From positions 53,516-117,515 of the forward strand of contig JAXMBS010000006.1 in NCBI GenBank assembly GCA_046349775.1: a stretch of DNA of 64,000 nt, written 5' to 3'. The notes under the pieces are model-generated. The model had not been told where the DNA came from, did not search any database, and saw only the letters and a program-made list of their open reading frames with translations. Position 1 is the stretch's first letter; every line of letters begins with the position of its first letter. Position numbers and translations under genes: made by a program. This document shows, one piece after another, positions 51,034 through 61,331 of the stretch. The DNA is from JAEUIG01 sp046349775. Its GTDB lineage: Bacteria > Planctomycetota > Planctomycetia > Planctomycetales > Planctomycetaceae.

Positions 51034-52284
51034 ATGACCGGCACAATCGACCAAGTCCCTGCATCGCCGGGCGTTGCAACGGCGAACGATGCGAGCCGTC
51101 CTGAGGAACGGAACGCATCGTCCTCCGCGAGGCTGCGCGTGCAGTGGTACCTGTTCTTTCCCGGCAGTGGAATCGGACGGTACACCCACGCGATTTTGCA
51201 GCAGTTCCAGCAAGTCGAAGATGTGGAAGCCGAACTGGTCTGTCTGCCCAGTTATGAATGGCTGCAGTCGGCCGACTATCGGATCTGGCCGGGGCTGAGA
51301 GTGTTCACGCATTCGAATCCCGTGCGGCGCAAGCTGCGGTTCGTCGCAGCACAGGCAATAAATCCCGCGCGACTGTGGCGTCGGGTGCGGGAACAGCGCG
51401 CCGATGTGGTGCACCTCAGCAACATCAACCATCTGACGTACCCACTCTGGCGGCGCTGGCTGGAGGAGTCTGGTGCACGGGTCGTGGCAACGGCGCACGA
51501 CGTCCGCCGGGCGAAAGCGATGGTCTCACGGGCTTACGAAGACCGACAGCTCCAGCAATTTTACCGCCGCGCCGACGCGTTGTTTGTCCACAGCCGGGCC
51601 CAGCTCAAAGATCTAGTCGACTTTGCGAAGGTCCCCGAGGAACGGATCCACATCGTACCGCACGGACCGTACAATTACGGCCAGCCGAGCGCCGATCAAC
51701 AGGAGTTGCGGCAACGCCTCGGCTGGCCGATCGACAAACAGGTCGCACTCTTCTTCGGAAACATCCGCGATGACAAGAATCTGGGCCTGATGCTCGAAGC
51801 GCTTCGTCCCTATCGTGACGAGGTGCATCTCGTCGTTGCCGGTCGGGTCGCGGGAGACGCTCATAAGACCGTCGCCGATTACAGCGAAATGGCCCAGCGC
51901 CTGGGACTGACCGAGGCTGTGACGTTTGACAACCGGTACATCAGCGATGCTGAGATTCCCGACTTGTTCACGGCCTGCGACTGGGCCGCGCTGCCCTACA
52001 GCCGGCGATTTACTTCGCAGAGCGGCGTGCTGAACGTGGCCGTCAGCTATCAGCGGCCCGTGCTGATTTCGGCCACGCCCACGTTCGTGGAGACGCTCGA
52101 ACGTGCGGAAGTCGGCTTGCTCGCCGAGCCGGATGACGTGGAAACATTGCGATCAGGGATTGGCCGAATGATCACGGCGGTCGTGGCGGGCCGTGAGTTC
52201 GCATTCGCCGAATACGAACGGCAATTCGGCTGGGAGGCCAACGTCCGCATCACGCGGGATGTCTATCGGTCGCTGTGCGGCTGA
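51034..52284 (+). CDS. Glycosyltransferase (GT-B, family 4 type)
   Basis: 416 residues from the ATG at 51034. VQWYLFFPGSGIGRYTHAIL opens the acceptor domain, and AEVVHLS-like NINHLTYPLW follows. HIVPHGPYNYGQP and VALFFGNIRDDKNLGLMLEAL begin the donor domain; LPYSRRFTSQSGVLNVAVSY replaces the usual E-x7-E block. It follows the epimerase by 30 bases. Intact frame. Donor and acceptor unknown. Confidence 0.85.
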   Translation: MTGTIDQVPASPGVATANDASRPEERNASSSARLRVQWYLFFPGSGIGRYTHAILQQFQQVEDVEAELVCLPSYEWLQSADYRIWPGLRVFTHSNPVRRKLRFVAAQAINPARLWRRVREQRADVVHLSNINHLTYPLWRRWLEESGARVVATAHDVRRAKAMVSRAYEDRQLQQFYRRADALFVHSRAQLKDLVDFAKVPEERIHIVPHGPYNYGQPSADQQELRQRLGWPIDKQVALFFGNIRDDKNLGLMLEALRPYRDEVHLVVAGRVAGDAHKTVADYSEMAQRLGLTEAVTFDNRYISDAEIPDLFTACDWAALPYSRRFTSQSGVLNVAVSYQRPVLISATPTFVETLERAEVGLLAEPDDVETLRSGIGRMITAVVAGREFAFAEYERQFGWEANVRITRDVYRSLCG

Positions 52285-52416
52285 CGGGCTTCGATTAACT
52301 GCAGAGTCTGTTGCACCCGGCACATGGGCCACGTGGTCGGATTGCTGCCGAAGCCTTCCGAGAGGCGCGACAACCGGGCTCAACTCACTTCAAGAGTGAC
52401 ACAACACACTGACGGC

Positions 52417-53658
52417 ATGTCCACCACAATCATGGAATCAGGCTTGGAGACCGCCGGCGTGACGGGCACCGGTGACTCCACGGTCGGTCGACCGACGCGA
52501 GTGCTGGTCATTTCGCCGATTCCGACGCCCTATCGAGATCCTTTCTGGGGTGTGGTCAGCCAGTCTCCGGACATCGACCTGGAGGTACTTTTCTGCAGCG
52601 CGGGTAAGGGGGACCGGCCTTGGGTCCAGGACTGGGGCCAGCGTGGCCGTCTGCGACCGATGCAAGGCTACAACCTGGCCAAATGGTTTGGTGTCGGCGC
52701 GTCGTGCTACTGGAACTCTGAGATTCTGTCCGTCCTGCGGAAAGGCCAATTCGATGTGCTCGTCGTCGGCGGGTACAACCATCTCACAATGCTGGCGGCA
52801 GTGGCCTATGCCCGCTGGAAGGGCATTCCCTATTCGCTGATGAGCGAGGTCTATCTGCGGCAGCCGCGGTCGGGCTGGCGGCGCTTTGTGAAAGGTCCGC
52901 TCGTGCGAAGCATCGTCGGCCGAGCGCGAGGCTGTCTGCCGACCGGCACGCTCTCGAGTGAATACTTAGTGCACTACGGCGCCGACCCTGCAAATCTGTG
53001 CCGGGTGCCCAACGTCCCGGACGTGGAGTCGATCCATCGACAGGTGCAGGCGCTGCAGCCGCGCAAGGCCGAGCTCAAACAGGCGCGCGGGCTTGGCGAC
53101 AATTTGGTGATCCTTTTCGTCAGCCGCCTGATCGCGCTCAAGCGGGTCGACTTGCTGCTGGACGCCATGCAGGAACTGCTGAAGGAATTGGACGCGACGC
53201 TGGTGATCCTCGGCGATGGTCCGATGCGTCAGGCTTGGGAGGCGCATGCCCGGCAACTGGGGATCGAACATCGCGTGCGATTCGAAGGCTTCATCCAGCC
53301 GGGTGCGTTGCCGGAATGGTACGCCGTGGGAGACCTCTTCGTCCTGCCGTCCAACGATGAGACCTGGAGCGTGGTCGTGCTGGAGGCGCTCGCCGCCGGT
53401 GTGCCGGTCGTGATCACGGAAATGGTCGGCTGTTGTGCCGACGTCGTCAACGATCCGCGCGTCGGCAGCGTTGTACCGGCGAACCAGTCGGCTCCCCTGG
53501 CGGCGGCGATGCGCAAACATCTGCAGGAAGCCGTGCCGCGAGAGCAGTTGATGGAAATCTGGGCTCCGGTGCGGCACGCGATGTCGTATGCAGTCATTGC
53601 CGATCGGTTCGTGAAGACCATGTCTCGTTGGGGACGGACGCCGGACCGGCCGCGCTGA
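52417..53658 (+). CDS. Glycosyltransferase family 4 (GT-B)
   Basis: 413 residues from the ATG at 52417. The frame is open back to 52324, but that extension is unlike protein sequence. VLVISPIPTPYRDPFWGVVS opens the acceptor domain, DVLVVGGYNHLTMLAAV follows, and the donor domain has ILFVSRLIALKRVDLLLDAM and PSNDETWSVVVLEALAAGVP (E-x7-E). VPNVPDVESI follows the linker. Intact. Typical of sugar transferases that act on lipid-linked glycans. Confidence 0.88.
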   Translation: MSTTIMESGLETAGVTGTGDSTVGRPTRVLVISPIPTPYRDPFWGVVSQSPDIDLEVLFCSAGKGDRPWVQDWGQRGRLRPMQGYNLAKWFGVGASCYWNSEILSVLRKGQFDVLVVGGYNHLTMLAAVAYARWKGIPYSLMSEVYLRQPRSGWRRFVKGPLVRSIVGRARGCLPTGTLSSEYLVHYGADPANLCRVPNVPDVESIHRQVQALQPRKAELKQARGLGDNLVILFVSRLIALKRVDLLLDAMQELLKELDATLVILGDGPMRQAWEAHARQLGIEHRVRFEGFIQPGALPEWYAVGDLFVLPSNDETWSVVVLEALAAGVPVVITEMVGCCADVVNDPRVGSVVPANQSAPLAAAMRKHLQEAVPREQLMEIWAPVRHAMSYAVIADRFVKTMSRWGRTPDRPR

Positions 53659-53703
53659 ATTCGATCCACTACTCCCATCACTAACCAACGACAGCTCGCG
53701 TTC

Positions 53704-54695
53704 ATGTCGACCAGTCAGGGCACAGGGCCAGCAACCCAGCGCATGCCGCCAATGGCCGCGCTGCGCCCTGCGGCGACAGCCAGCTGGCGGCGGCGTCTCA
53801 GCCGGCTGGTCTCCCGCGACTGGTCGCGCCCGCACTGGCGAGTGATATACTATCACGCAGTCCTGTCGGAGCAGCGCTCGCGGTTCCTCGATCAGCTCGA
53901 CGCTCTCTCGGAACACTTTACATGGTGCAGTGTCTCCGAGGGGGTCGACGGTCTGGTGCTGAACACGCTGGATCGCCCGCGGCTCTCGCTCACGTTCGAC
54001 GATGCCGACCAGACCGTGTACAAAGTCGTATTGCCTGAACTGGCCCGCTACGGCGTGCGAGCCTGCATCTATGTCGTGCCCCAGTATGTGGAACAGGGCC
54101 GCTCCTACCGCGACCCGCACCCCAGGCCGATCATGACCTGGCGACAACTGCGCGAGTGGATTGCGGCCGGTCACGAAGTTGGCAGTCACACGCACACGCA
54201 TGCGAACGCGCGCTCTGCACGCTGGCTGCCTGCGGCAAGAAGCCGAATGGAGCAAGGCCACCATCGAAGACAAGCTGGGGGTCGAGGTGCGGCACTTTGC
54301 CTATCCTGGGGCAATACTGCCGGACCGCAGCAGCGGCTGCGAAGTCTCGGCTGTTATGAGAGTGTCGCGACGACGCACCGCGCGTGATGCCGGCTGGACA
54401 CGATCCGCTGAAGCTGTATCGCGATCGCGTCGACCTTTCCCGCCGCCCCGAGGAAGTTGAAGAAATGACGATGCGATTCGCCGACCGGTTTTACGGAATC
54501 CGCTATCGCCGTGCCACCTGCGGGCGAAGCCGCGTCGAGGACTGCGAGCAAGGCGTGGAGGCTCTGGCTTCCCGCGACGATCTTGGGCACGGCGACCCAG
54601 TCATAACTCTTCAGCAAGCCGCCCCTGAGCCCACTGTAGCGGATCTGACAGGTTGTCCAGTAAGCTCATCTTCGGATTCACAGCGCTGTTCCTGA
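53704..54695 (+). CDS. Polysaccharide deacetylase (NodB type), frameshifted C-terminal third
   Basis: Deacetylates GlcNAc-containing glycans. ATG at 53704; the N-terminal 30 residues are basic. YYHAV, LSLTFDDADQT (the Asp pair of NodB motif 1) and VGSHTHTHAN (motif 2 His residues) lie in the first frame, which ends at 54387. From about 54220 the coding sense moves to another frame (WSKATIEDKLGVEVRHFAYP, motif 3) and then to a third from about 54384 (HDPLKLYRDRVDLSRRPEEV). The end is uncertain and may overlap the ligase start. Two indels. Confidence 0.78.
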
Positions 54696-55921
54696 TTGGC
54701 GCGCCGCTGTCGGTGTCTGCCGACATCGACTCCGCGGGACCGGCGAAGTATGCGCGGCTGGCCACAACCGGCATAATTGTGGTCATCGGAGTGTTGTCGG
54801 GAGCGCTGTTCCGCGGCCGATCGGCGACGATGGCGTGCCTGCCCTTCGTGGCGATCTGGTCGATCTCGCCGACCTGGAGCGGTTCGCCGCTGTGGGGCTA
54901 TTTCTACAAAGGCATGTTCGCCATGGTCTTCCTTTCGGGGACCGCATTCGCGCTCGCACCGCGGACGCTCAAACAATTGGACGGGGGCTTGAGATTCCTT
55001 GGGCTGGTGGCAGCGCTGGCGGCGCTGGTTGTTTTGTTCGAATACGTCTTAAACCCTTCCGGTTCGGTGACGCACGGCCGCCTGGCCGTCGGAGGCATCA
55101 ACGCCAATACGATTTCGCAGACTGCGGCCCCGTTGGCGATTCTGTGTGCGTACCTGGCCCTGTATGACACCCGGCGCGCGTTCAAGAAGTTTGCAATCGG
55201 CGGGTTCTCGTTGCTGTTGATGGTCCTGCTCCTCACTGGCAGTCGCGGCGGCATCATGATGGCGCTTATCGGTTGCGGCATCCTGATGATGCCGCTGGCG
55301 AAGCGGCCGGGCCTGTTGATAATGGCCATCGGACTACTGTTCGGTTGCGCGTTTGTGGCGTTTGAGTTCCTGAATGTTGCCGAAGACGCCCGCGCCATCA
55401 CAGAAATGACGAAGGACACTCGGTCAGGCATTTGGAAATTCGCGTTCGGCAGATTTCAAAGCAGTCCCCTGATCGGCATCGGTTGGTTCACCTTTCAAGG
55501 CAGGGCCAGTTGGGCTACGGTGCAGAGCTCGTACCTGCAAGTGCTCGTGGAAACCGGGCTGATCGGGGCCGCCGCGCTGCTGTTGGCCGTGTTGACCAGT
55601 GCGTCGAAACTCTGGAGCGCTCGATCCATCTGTCGCAACTCAACCCGCGCGCAATCGATGTGGTATCTGTGCGCTGCCTGCCTGACGGCCAGTCTGTTCC
55701 ACGGCCTGGTTGAGTCCTCAATGGTCGTCGGCACCGCCCTGACTCCCCTGTTGTGGGGATTCTCAGTCGGCCTTGTCGACGCACTCCCCCAGCTGGCCCG
55801 GACGGACGGGGGCAACCGATGGCCACCCCTGCAGTGGCGCTGGGTTTGGATTCCGGACAATGTCGCGGCCGAATCGGCGCTCCGGCCGGTCGTTGTCTCC
55901 CCGGAACTGAGCGGATCCTGA
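54653..55921 (+). CDS. O-antigen ligase/polymerase family membrane protein
   Basis: 422 residues with about ten hydrophobic segments. Marks of the Wzy/WaaL family: TGSRGGIMMALIGCG, and a large periplasmic stretch with SGIWKFAFGRFQSSPLIGIG and GRASWATVQSSYLQVLVETG (the conserved His is lacking in the last, being Q-S-S-Y-L). Start is a TTG at 54653; no upstream stop before 54626, and the true start might be lost in the shift of the previous gene. It joins or polymerises repeat units outside the membrane. Four bases precede the next start. Confidence 0.8.
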   Translation: MSSKLIFGFTALFLIGAPLSVSADIDSAGPAKYARLATTGIIVVIGVLSGALFRGRSATMACLPFVAIWSISPTWSGSPLWGYFYKGMFAMVFLSGTAFALAPRTLKQLDGGLRFLGLVAALAALVVLFEYVLNPSGSVTHGRLAVGGINANTISQTAAPLAILCAYLALYDTRRAFKKFAIGGFSLLLMVLLLTGSRGGIMMALIGCGILMMPLAKRPGLLIMAIGLLFGCAFVAFEFLNVAEDARAITEMTKDTRSGIWKFAFGRFQSSPLIGIGWFTFQGRASWATVQSSYLQVLVETGLIGAAALLLAVLTSASKLWSARSICRNSTRAQSMWYLCAACLTASLFHGLVESSMVVGTALTPLLWGFSVGLVDALPQLARTDGGNRWPPLQWRWVWIPDNVAAESALRPVVVSPELSGS

Positions 55922-55924
55922 CGG

Positions 55925-57172
55925 ATGCGGATTCTGCATGTGATTCATAGCCTCGATCCTCGTTCAGGCGGTCCGAGCAACGCCCTACGGGGCATGGTGC
56001 GCGCACAGGTGGCCCGCGGCGACGAGGTCGCCGTTCTCGCGACTTCGATTCAATCGGCCGAACCGTGGGACGATCCGGTGAGGTACCGGGAACGCATGCA
56101 GTCGGATGAGAGCTTTCAATCGATTGAGTTGAGCATCCAGCCGGCATGGGGACGTCGGCGCCCTTGGAGCCGCTGGGGTTATTCTCCCGGCTGCACTCAA
56201 TCATTGAAATCACGCCTCGGCACAACCTCGCAGCGTCCCGATGTGGTCCACATTCACGGCATTTTCAGTCATCTGACGAGCGCCGCCGCGCGTCGTTCGA
56301 CCGCCGCCGGGGTGCCCTACGTGCTGCGTCCCGCCGGGGGGCTCGATCCGTGGTGTCTGGGAACGCGAAATCGCGCCGGAAAATCTGCACTACTGCGGTT
56401 GCTCGTGGAGGGAGACCTGCAGCAGGCGGCCCGTCTGCATGCCATGTCGCCGGCCGAGACTGCGGTCCTCGAGCGATGGCGGTCGGCGGACGATATCTGC
56501 TGTATCCCGCATGGTGTGGATCTGCCGCAGAGTCCAAACGACGATCGCGACCAGTTTTACGCGAGGTTTCCACAGGCGCAGGGCCGCAAGTTGATTCTGT
56601 TCCTTGGAAGATTGCATCCCAAGAAGCGGGCGGATGCGCTCATCGAAGCCCTGGCCTCAGTCCGCAAGACAGTACCCGACGCCATGCTGGCGCTGGCCGG
56701 ACACGATGACGGTCATGAGGCCACGCTGCGGACGGCCATCGCGCGGCTGGACATGTCTGACTCGGTCCTGTTCACAGGCTTTCTCTCCGGCCGGTTGAAA
56801 TCCGGCGCGTATCAGGCCTGTGACGTGTTTGCGCTGCCGTCGCGCGATGAGAATTTCGGCGTCAGCGTGATTGAAGCCATGGCGCATGGAGCGGCGACGC
56901 TGGTGACCGAAGGCGTCGGCGCCCATGTGCATGTCGATGCGTCAGGATGCGGCATGACAGTCGACGGCGATGTGAATTCCCTCAGTGCAGGACTTGAGAC
57001 TCTGCTGTGCGGCGATCCACGGCAGCGAGGACGCCGCGGCGCGGAATACGTTGCCGCGCATCTGTCGTGGGACCGGATCGCCGAACGGCTGGACGAGATG
57101 TACCGCGCCGCGCTGAACGGCAGCATGTTCCGGCCGCAAGCTTGTCCCGACATTGAGTGCGGAACGCATTGA
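55925..57172 (+). CDS. Glycosyltransferase family 4 (GT-B)
   Basis: 415 residues from the ATG at 55925, three bases after the ligase stop. MRILHVIHSLDPRSGGPSNA opens the acceptor domain; VVHIHGIFSHLTSAAAR and LRPAGGLDPWCLG follow. The donor domain has ILFLGRLHPKKRADALIEAL and PSRDENFGVSVIEAMAHGAA (E-x7-E). Similar to transferases with the GGLDPW signature in exopolysaccharide loci. Intact. Confidence 0.9.
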   Translation: MRILHVIHSLDPRSGGPSNALRGMVRAQVARGDEVAVLATSIQSAEPWDDPVRYRERMQSDESFQSIELSIQPAWGRRRPWSRWGYSPGCTQSLKSRLGTTSQRPDVVHIHGIFSHLTSAAARRSTAAGVPYVLRPAGGLDPWCLGTRNRAGKSALLRLLVEGDLQQAARLHAMSPAETAVLERWRSADDICCIPHGVDLPQSPNDDRDQFYARFPQAQGRKLILFLGRLHPKKRADALIEALASVRKTVPDAMLALAGHDDGHEATLRTAIARLDMSDSVLFTGFLSGRLKSGAYQACDVFALPSRDENFGVSVIEAMAHGAATLVTEGVGAHVHVDASGCGMTVDGDVNSLSAGLETLLCGDPRQRGRRGAEYVAAHLSWDRIAERLDEMYRAALNGSMFRPQACPDIECGTH

Positions 57173-57174
57173 TC

Positions 57175-58101
57175 ATGCCAAACGCCTGCGGCGCACTCAC
57201 CGACTACCAGACGGCCACACCGTCCGCCGACGCCAGCCGACCGGCGGCAGGTGCGCTCGTACCGGTTTCGGTGCTGATCGCCGTCCGCAACGAGGCCCAG
57301 AATCTCGGTCGCTGCCTCGATGCGCTGCGTGGTTGGGCGGACGAAGTCGTCGTGGTCGATTCGCAAAGTACGGATGGCACGATTGAAATGGCCGAGTCGG
57401 CCGGCGCGACCGTCGTGCAATTCCACTATCAGGGAGGGTGGCCGAAAAAGCGGCAGTGGGCGCTCGACTCCTTCTCCTGGCGCAACGACTGGATTCTGTT
57501 GCTCGACGCCGACGAACTGCTCACCGACGACATTCGCGTGGAAATCGCCGACGCCATCCGGGACGACTGCTACGCCGGTTACTGGCTGCGGTTTCAAATC
57601 GTGTTTCTCGGCCGCATGCTGCGGCACGGAGACACGGAATTGTGGAAACGCTGCCTGTTCCGCCGCGGTCGGGGCAAGTACGAGCGGCGACTCGAGCAGC
57701 AGGACGCTCGCATGGCCGACATGGAAATCCACGAGCACGTCGTCGTCGACGGATTGACGCAGCGACTCAGCAGCCCGGTCCGGCACGAAAATTGGAATTC
57801 CCTCCACCGGTACATCGAGAAACACAACGAGTATTCGACGTGGGAAGCTCACGTCCAGCTGTACGGCAAGGACGAGGAATTGCGGCCGTCGCTGTGGGGC
57901 ACGCAGGCGCAGCGTCGGCGCTGGCTCAAGCGAACGTTTCTGCGGCTGCCGGGATCTCCGTGGATGCGGTTCGCATACGTGTATCTGTTCCGGCTGGGTT
58001 TTCTGGATGGGCGTGCGGGGCTGACGTACGCCATGTTCAAGATGGTACAGACGTTTCACGTGAAGGCGAAGATCGCCGAAGCGCGGATGAATCAGCGCTG
58101 A
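57175..58101 (+). CDS. Glycosyltransferase family 2 (WaaE-like)
   Basis: 308 residues from an ATG at 57175, two bases after the previous stop; the frame is open back to 57157. VSVLIAVRNEAQNLGRCLDAL is the GT-A start; VVVVDSQSTDGTIE and DWILLLDADELLTDD (DxD) follow, then LWKRCLFRRGRGKYERRL and IHEHVVVDG. This is the WaaE/KdtX pattern of beta-1,4-glucosyltransferases of LPS core. Sugar here unknown. Intact. Confidence 0.9.
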   Translation: MPNACGALTDYQTATPSADASRPAAGALVPVSVLIAVRNEAQNLGRCLDALRGWADEVVVVDSQSTDGTIEMAESAGATVVQFHYQGGWPKKRQWALDSFSWRNDWILLLDADELLTDDIRVEIADAIRDDCYAGYWLRFQIVFLGRMLRHGDTELWKRCLFRRGRGKYERRLEQQDARMADMEIHEHVVVDGLTQRLSSPVRHENWNSLHRYIEKHNEYSTWEAHVQLYGKDEELRPSLWGTQAQRRRWLKRTFLRLPGSPWMRFAYVYLFRLGFLDGRAGLTYAMFKMVQTFHVKAKIAEARMNQR

Positions 58102-58113
58102 TCGGGCCGCGAT

Positions 58114-59400
58114 ATGAACCTCAAACGCATCATCACGTCCGGCAAGTACATTCCGGAAATCGATGGACTGCGATTCATAGCGATACTCTCTGTCCTGCTG
58201 TTTCACATTCCTGGAAACTTCGTCCGCAATGTGGGTGCGAGCGGGCACGTGCACTCTCAGCCGGCGGCGCTCGGTGCCGCGACAGGTCCGCTGGCGGCCA
58301 TGTACTCCTGGACTTCGCCCGCTTTCGAATTCGGCGTCGAAGGGGTGTTGCTGTTCTTTTGTATCAGCGGCTTCATTTTGTCATTGCCGTTCGCCCGCCA
58401 CTACCTGCTGGGCGAGCAGTCAGTATCGCTCCGAAAGTACTTTGTCCGGCGGCTCACCCGCTTGGAACCGCCCTACATCATTGCCATGTCCGCCCTGCTA
58501 CTGGGAGGCTGCGCACTGGGCCGTTTCGATCTGACTGAACAACTGCCGCATTTCGCCGCCAGTCTCTGTTATTTGCACAACATCGTTTATGGCCATTCCT
58601 CGACCATCAATAACGCTGCTTGGAGCCTGGAAGTCGAAGTTCAGTTTTACATTCTGGCGCCGATCCTCTGCTGGCTGGCGTTTCGCAAGCGCCGTTTGGC
58701 GTGTCTGCTGCTTCCAATCGCGATCATGGGTTGTGCAAGCAGTGTGGCGACAACGTCGATGACAACGAACACGCTGGCCAAGTATCTGCACTATTTTCTG
58801 GCGGGCGTCGGAGCCGGAGGCATTTACGTGGCCAAGCCGGCCTGGTTCGTGAGCCGGGCCAGCTGGGCCGACGCCGGCTTCTGTGCTGCGACCGCAGCCG
58901 TCGGTCTCGTCGCACACGGCGACCGGTTGCCTCGTGAATTACTGCTGCCAATATGTTTCGGCGCCATGCTGCTGTGCGCGCTCAAGAGCCGCTGGATCTC
59001 GGTTGTTCTGCGGTGGCCCATGATCGCGCAGTCCGGCGGCATGTGTTACACGACCTATCTGTATCACGGGCGACTGCTGACGCTGCCGATCGTCTTCATC
59101 TTCTCTCGAATTGCGCTCACCAATTCTCGCGACAGCGACATTATGCTGGCGACCCTTCTATTAGTGCCGTTCGTATTCGCCGCATCGATTCCATTGTTTC
59201 TCTGGTTCGAGAAGCCGTTCATGAATCCGAACTGGCCGGTGGAGTGGATGCAACGACTCCGGCGGACGGAATTGGCCTCAGCAGAGAGTGACGCACCCTT
59301 CGGGCTGGGTGCGACAGCCGTATCACAGTGCGTACCAGCGGGAACCGGACTCTGTTCGGTCCGTCGTAGACGAGCAAGACGTTTGACATGTTGCAGTTGA
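58114..59400 (+). CDS. Acyltransferase family 3 membrane protein
   Basis: O-acyltransferase acting on glycans, 428 residues with about ten membrane segments. YIPEIDGLRFIAILSVLLFH is the family N-terminus (DGLR), with EFGVEGVLLFFCISGFILS, LTRLEPPYIIAMS, and NNAAWSLEVEVQFYILAPIL. Such enzymes acetylate or succinylate sugar hydroxyls. The last 40 residues are less family-like and may reflect a shift near 59330. It starts 12 bases after the transferase. Confidence 0.87.
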   Translation: MNLKRIITSGKYIPEIDGLRFIAILSVLLFHIPGNFVRNVGASGHVHSQPAALGAATGPLAAMYSWTSPAFEFGVEGVLLFFCISGFILSLPFARHYLLGEQSVSLRKYFVRRLTRLEPPYIIAMSALLLGGCALGRFDLTEQLPHFAASLCYLHNIVYGHSSTINNAAWSLEVEVQFYILAPILCWLAFRKRRLACLLLPIAIMGCASSVATTSMTTNTLAKYLHYFLAGVGAGGIYVAKPAWFVSRASWADAGFCAATAAVGLVAHGDRLPRELLLPICFGAMLLCALKSRWISVVLRWPMIAQSGGMCYTTYLYHGRLLTLPIVFIFSRIALTNSRDSDIMLATLLLVPFVFAASIPLFLWFEKPFMNPNWPVEWMQRLRRTELASAESDAPFGLGATAVSQCVPAGTGLCSVRRRRARRLTCCS

Positions 59401-59541
59401 TTCCCGTGAAGGCAGTGTCGCAAGCTGCTGTTTGCCGTCTGGGAGGCAGGCATTCTGCCGCAAACTCCTAGCGGCCGGAACTGTCGCAGTGGCGGCAGTG
59501 GCAGTGCTGACTACGTCGCGTACTTTCTCGCCGCAGAGGCG

Positions 59542-60450
59542 ATGCAAGCCGCCGCCTGCTCGGAGAGCAGAGTCCGGCCGCCCTGTCCGCCGACGAGCTC
59601 CAGGAATTCTGCTGTCCCATCCGGGACGTCGTCATCCGGAAGTTCGGAGCGATGTCTCGCGGGTCTCGATCGTGATTCCGGCCTACAACGAAGAAGTGGA
59701 GCCGCTGCCCACGCTCGTCTCACTGACATGTCTGCGTGTGCCGGACGGCGGTGCGAGGTTGTCATCGCCGACAACGCAGCACCGACCACACGGCGGCCAT
59801 CATCAAGAACTGTATGCCAAGTACGTCTGGTGCGAAACGCCGGGGGTCGGTTACCGCTGGCAGGCTGCCTACAACGCAATCGCCCCCACGGCGGAGTACG
59901 CCTGGCTGACCGATGCCGACTCGCGGGTCATTCGCCCGGTGAGGACACTGACGATCTCACCTGCGAGTCCACGATCCTGGAGACGAACGTCCATATTCGA
60001 CACGAACGAAATTGTGATTGGTATCTCGACCGGGCGCCGTCCCAGAAGGGGGTCACTGGCCTACATGAGCAGCGCGGCGGCCGTCGATCGCGTGCGGCCG
60101 GTCCAAATGCTTCAGTTGCTGGGCCGGCTGCAACCAGTTCGTGCGTCGCCGAGCTCGACGAGATCGGCGGCATCGATCCCACGGTCGAGTCTGGCGATGA
60201 CCATTTCCGTCATTACATGAGCCAAGCGCGGCTCGGCAAACGGCAGAAAAAGCAGCCCACAGTGCCAACTCGCATCCGGTCCTGGCGGATCTCGTTCACT
60301 ACAGCGGTCGCCGATATGCGACGCTGAAGCTCCTGTACCAGCATCAGCGCGAGGCGGCACGGCGACCGGCACTGCCGCGACGAGTACGGATTTCCGATCC
60401 ACCCGCGCAACGTGGCGTGGCGGCAGATTCGGAGCGCGGAATCGCAATGA
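59542..60450 (+). pseudogene. Glycosyltransferase family 2, several frameshifts
   Basis: VSIVIPAYNEE (59664-59696) opens a GT-A domain; then VVIADNA in another frame, YNAIAPTAEYAWLTDADSRVI (59870-59930, DxD region) in the first. HERNCDWYLDRAP, IDPTVESGDDHFRHYM (about 60168-60220) and HYSGRRYATLKLL in turn follow. The last frame ends at a TGA (60448-60450), overlapping an ATG at 60447. The N-terminal start is a guess. About five indels. Confidence 0.7.
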
Positions 60451-60462
60451 ACACGCGCACAA

Positions 60463-61310
60463 ATGCAGCATATTCCCGACTTTTTTCTGATCAGCGCGGC
60501 GAAGGCGGGGACGACATTCCTGGCGGGCCTGGACCAGCATCCGGAGGATCTGCATCAGCCAGCCGAAGGAGCCGAAGTTTTCACGACGTACTGGAACCAG
60601 GGCTGGGATCAGTATGAGCAGTGTTTTACGCCGGAAACCGGCAAGCGGGTATGGGGCGACGCTTCGACGCAGTATTCGATCAGTGGGGTGTACCCGCAGG
60701 CCGTCGAACGGCTGGCGAAATACGCGCCGCAGGCGAAGCTGATATATGTGGTATGAGAGCCGTCTGCTCGGCTGGAGTCGCAGTGGGTGGAGGACGCCCG
60801 GTGTGGACCACGGCGCCGGTGATGCCGGTAGCGGTTGTCCGCGACAATCCTGAGTACGTCGACGCGACCTGTTACTGGCGACAGTATTCGGCCTACGAGC
60901 AGGCGTAGGCAAGGTGGAGCGCGATCCGGAAGCAAGTCGTCGAAACGCTGGATCCGGGAACCGCTGTCGACTGCAAAGCGGTGTGCGGAGTTTTTGGGGG
61001 TGGAGTCGAGCTATCCGTTTTCCCGGACACTGCGGGCGGAATTCATCGGACTAAAACGTCGGCCGCGGGCTCGGCGCGGTCGGTGCACCGTCTGCTGCGG
61101 CTGGTCGAAGGTCTGGGCAAGCGCACTGGACTGGTTGCAGCCGGTCCTGAAGAAGGTGGCCAATCGAGCGTGGCGTCCGCAATGGACGCCGGAACTGCGG
61201 GAGTGGGTCAGGTCACGCGTGGCGGAGGAGTTCGAGCTGAACCAGGAAGCCGGCGGCTGCCGCCGTCGTCGGCAGCGGGCCTCAGACTGCGCCGGTTCGA
61301 AGTGTCATAG
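60463..61310 (+). pseudogene. Sulfotransferase, frameshifted
   Basis: PAPS-dependent sulfotransferase. The ATG at 60463 gives MQHIPDFFLISAAKAGTTFL, with the 5'-phosphosulfate loop SAAKAGTT. EGAEVFTTYWNQGWDQYEQC and VWGDASTQYSISGVYPQAVE, and PQAKLIYVV, stay in the same frame until 60756. The 3'-phosphate part is split: DNPEYVDATCYWRQYSAYE (60847-60903), EFLGVESSYPFSRTLRAEFI (60990-61047), and WTPELREWVRSRVAEEFEL (61189-61245). This would sulfate a sugar in the glycan. About five indels. Confidence 0.75.
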
Positions 61311-61331
61311 TCCCAGCGGGAATCCACACCG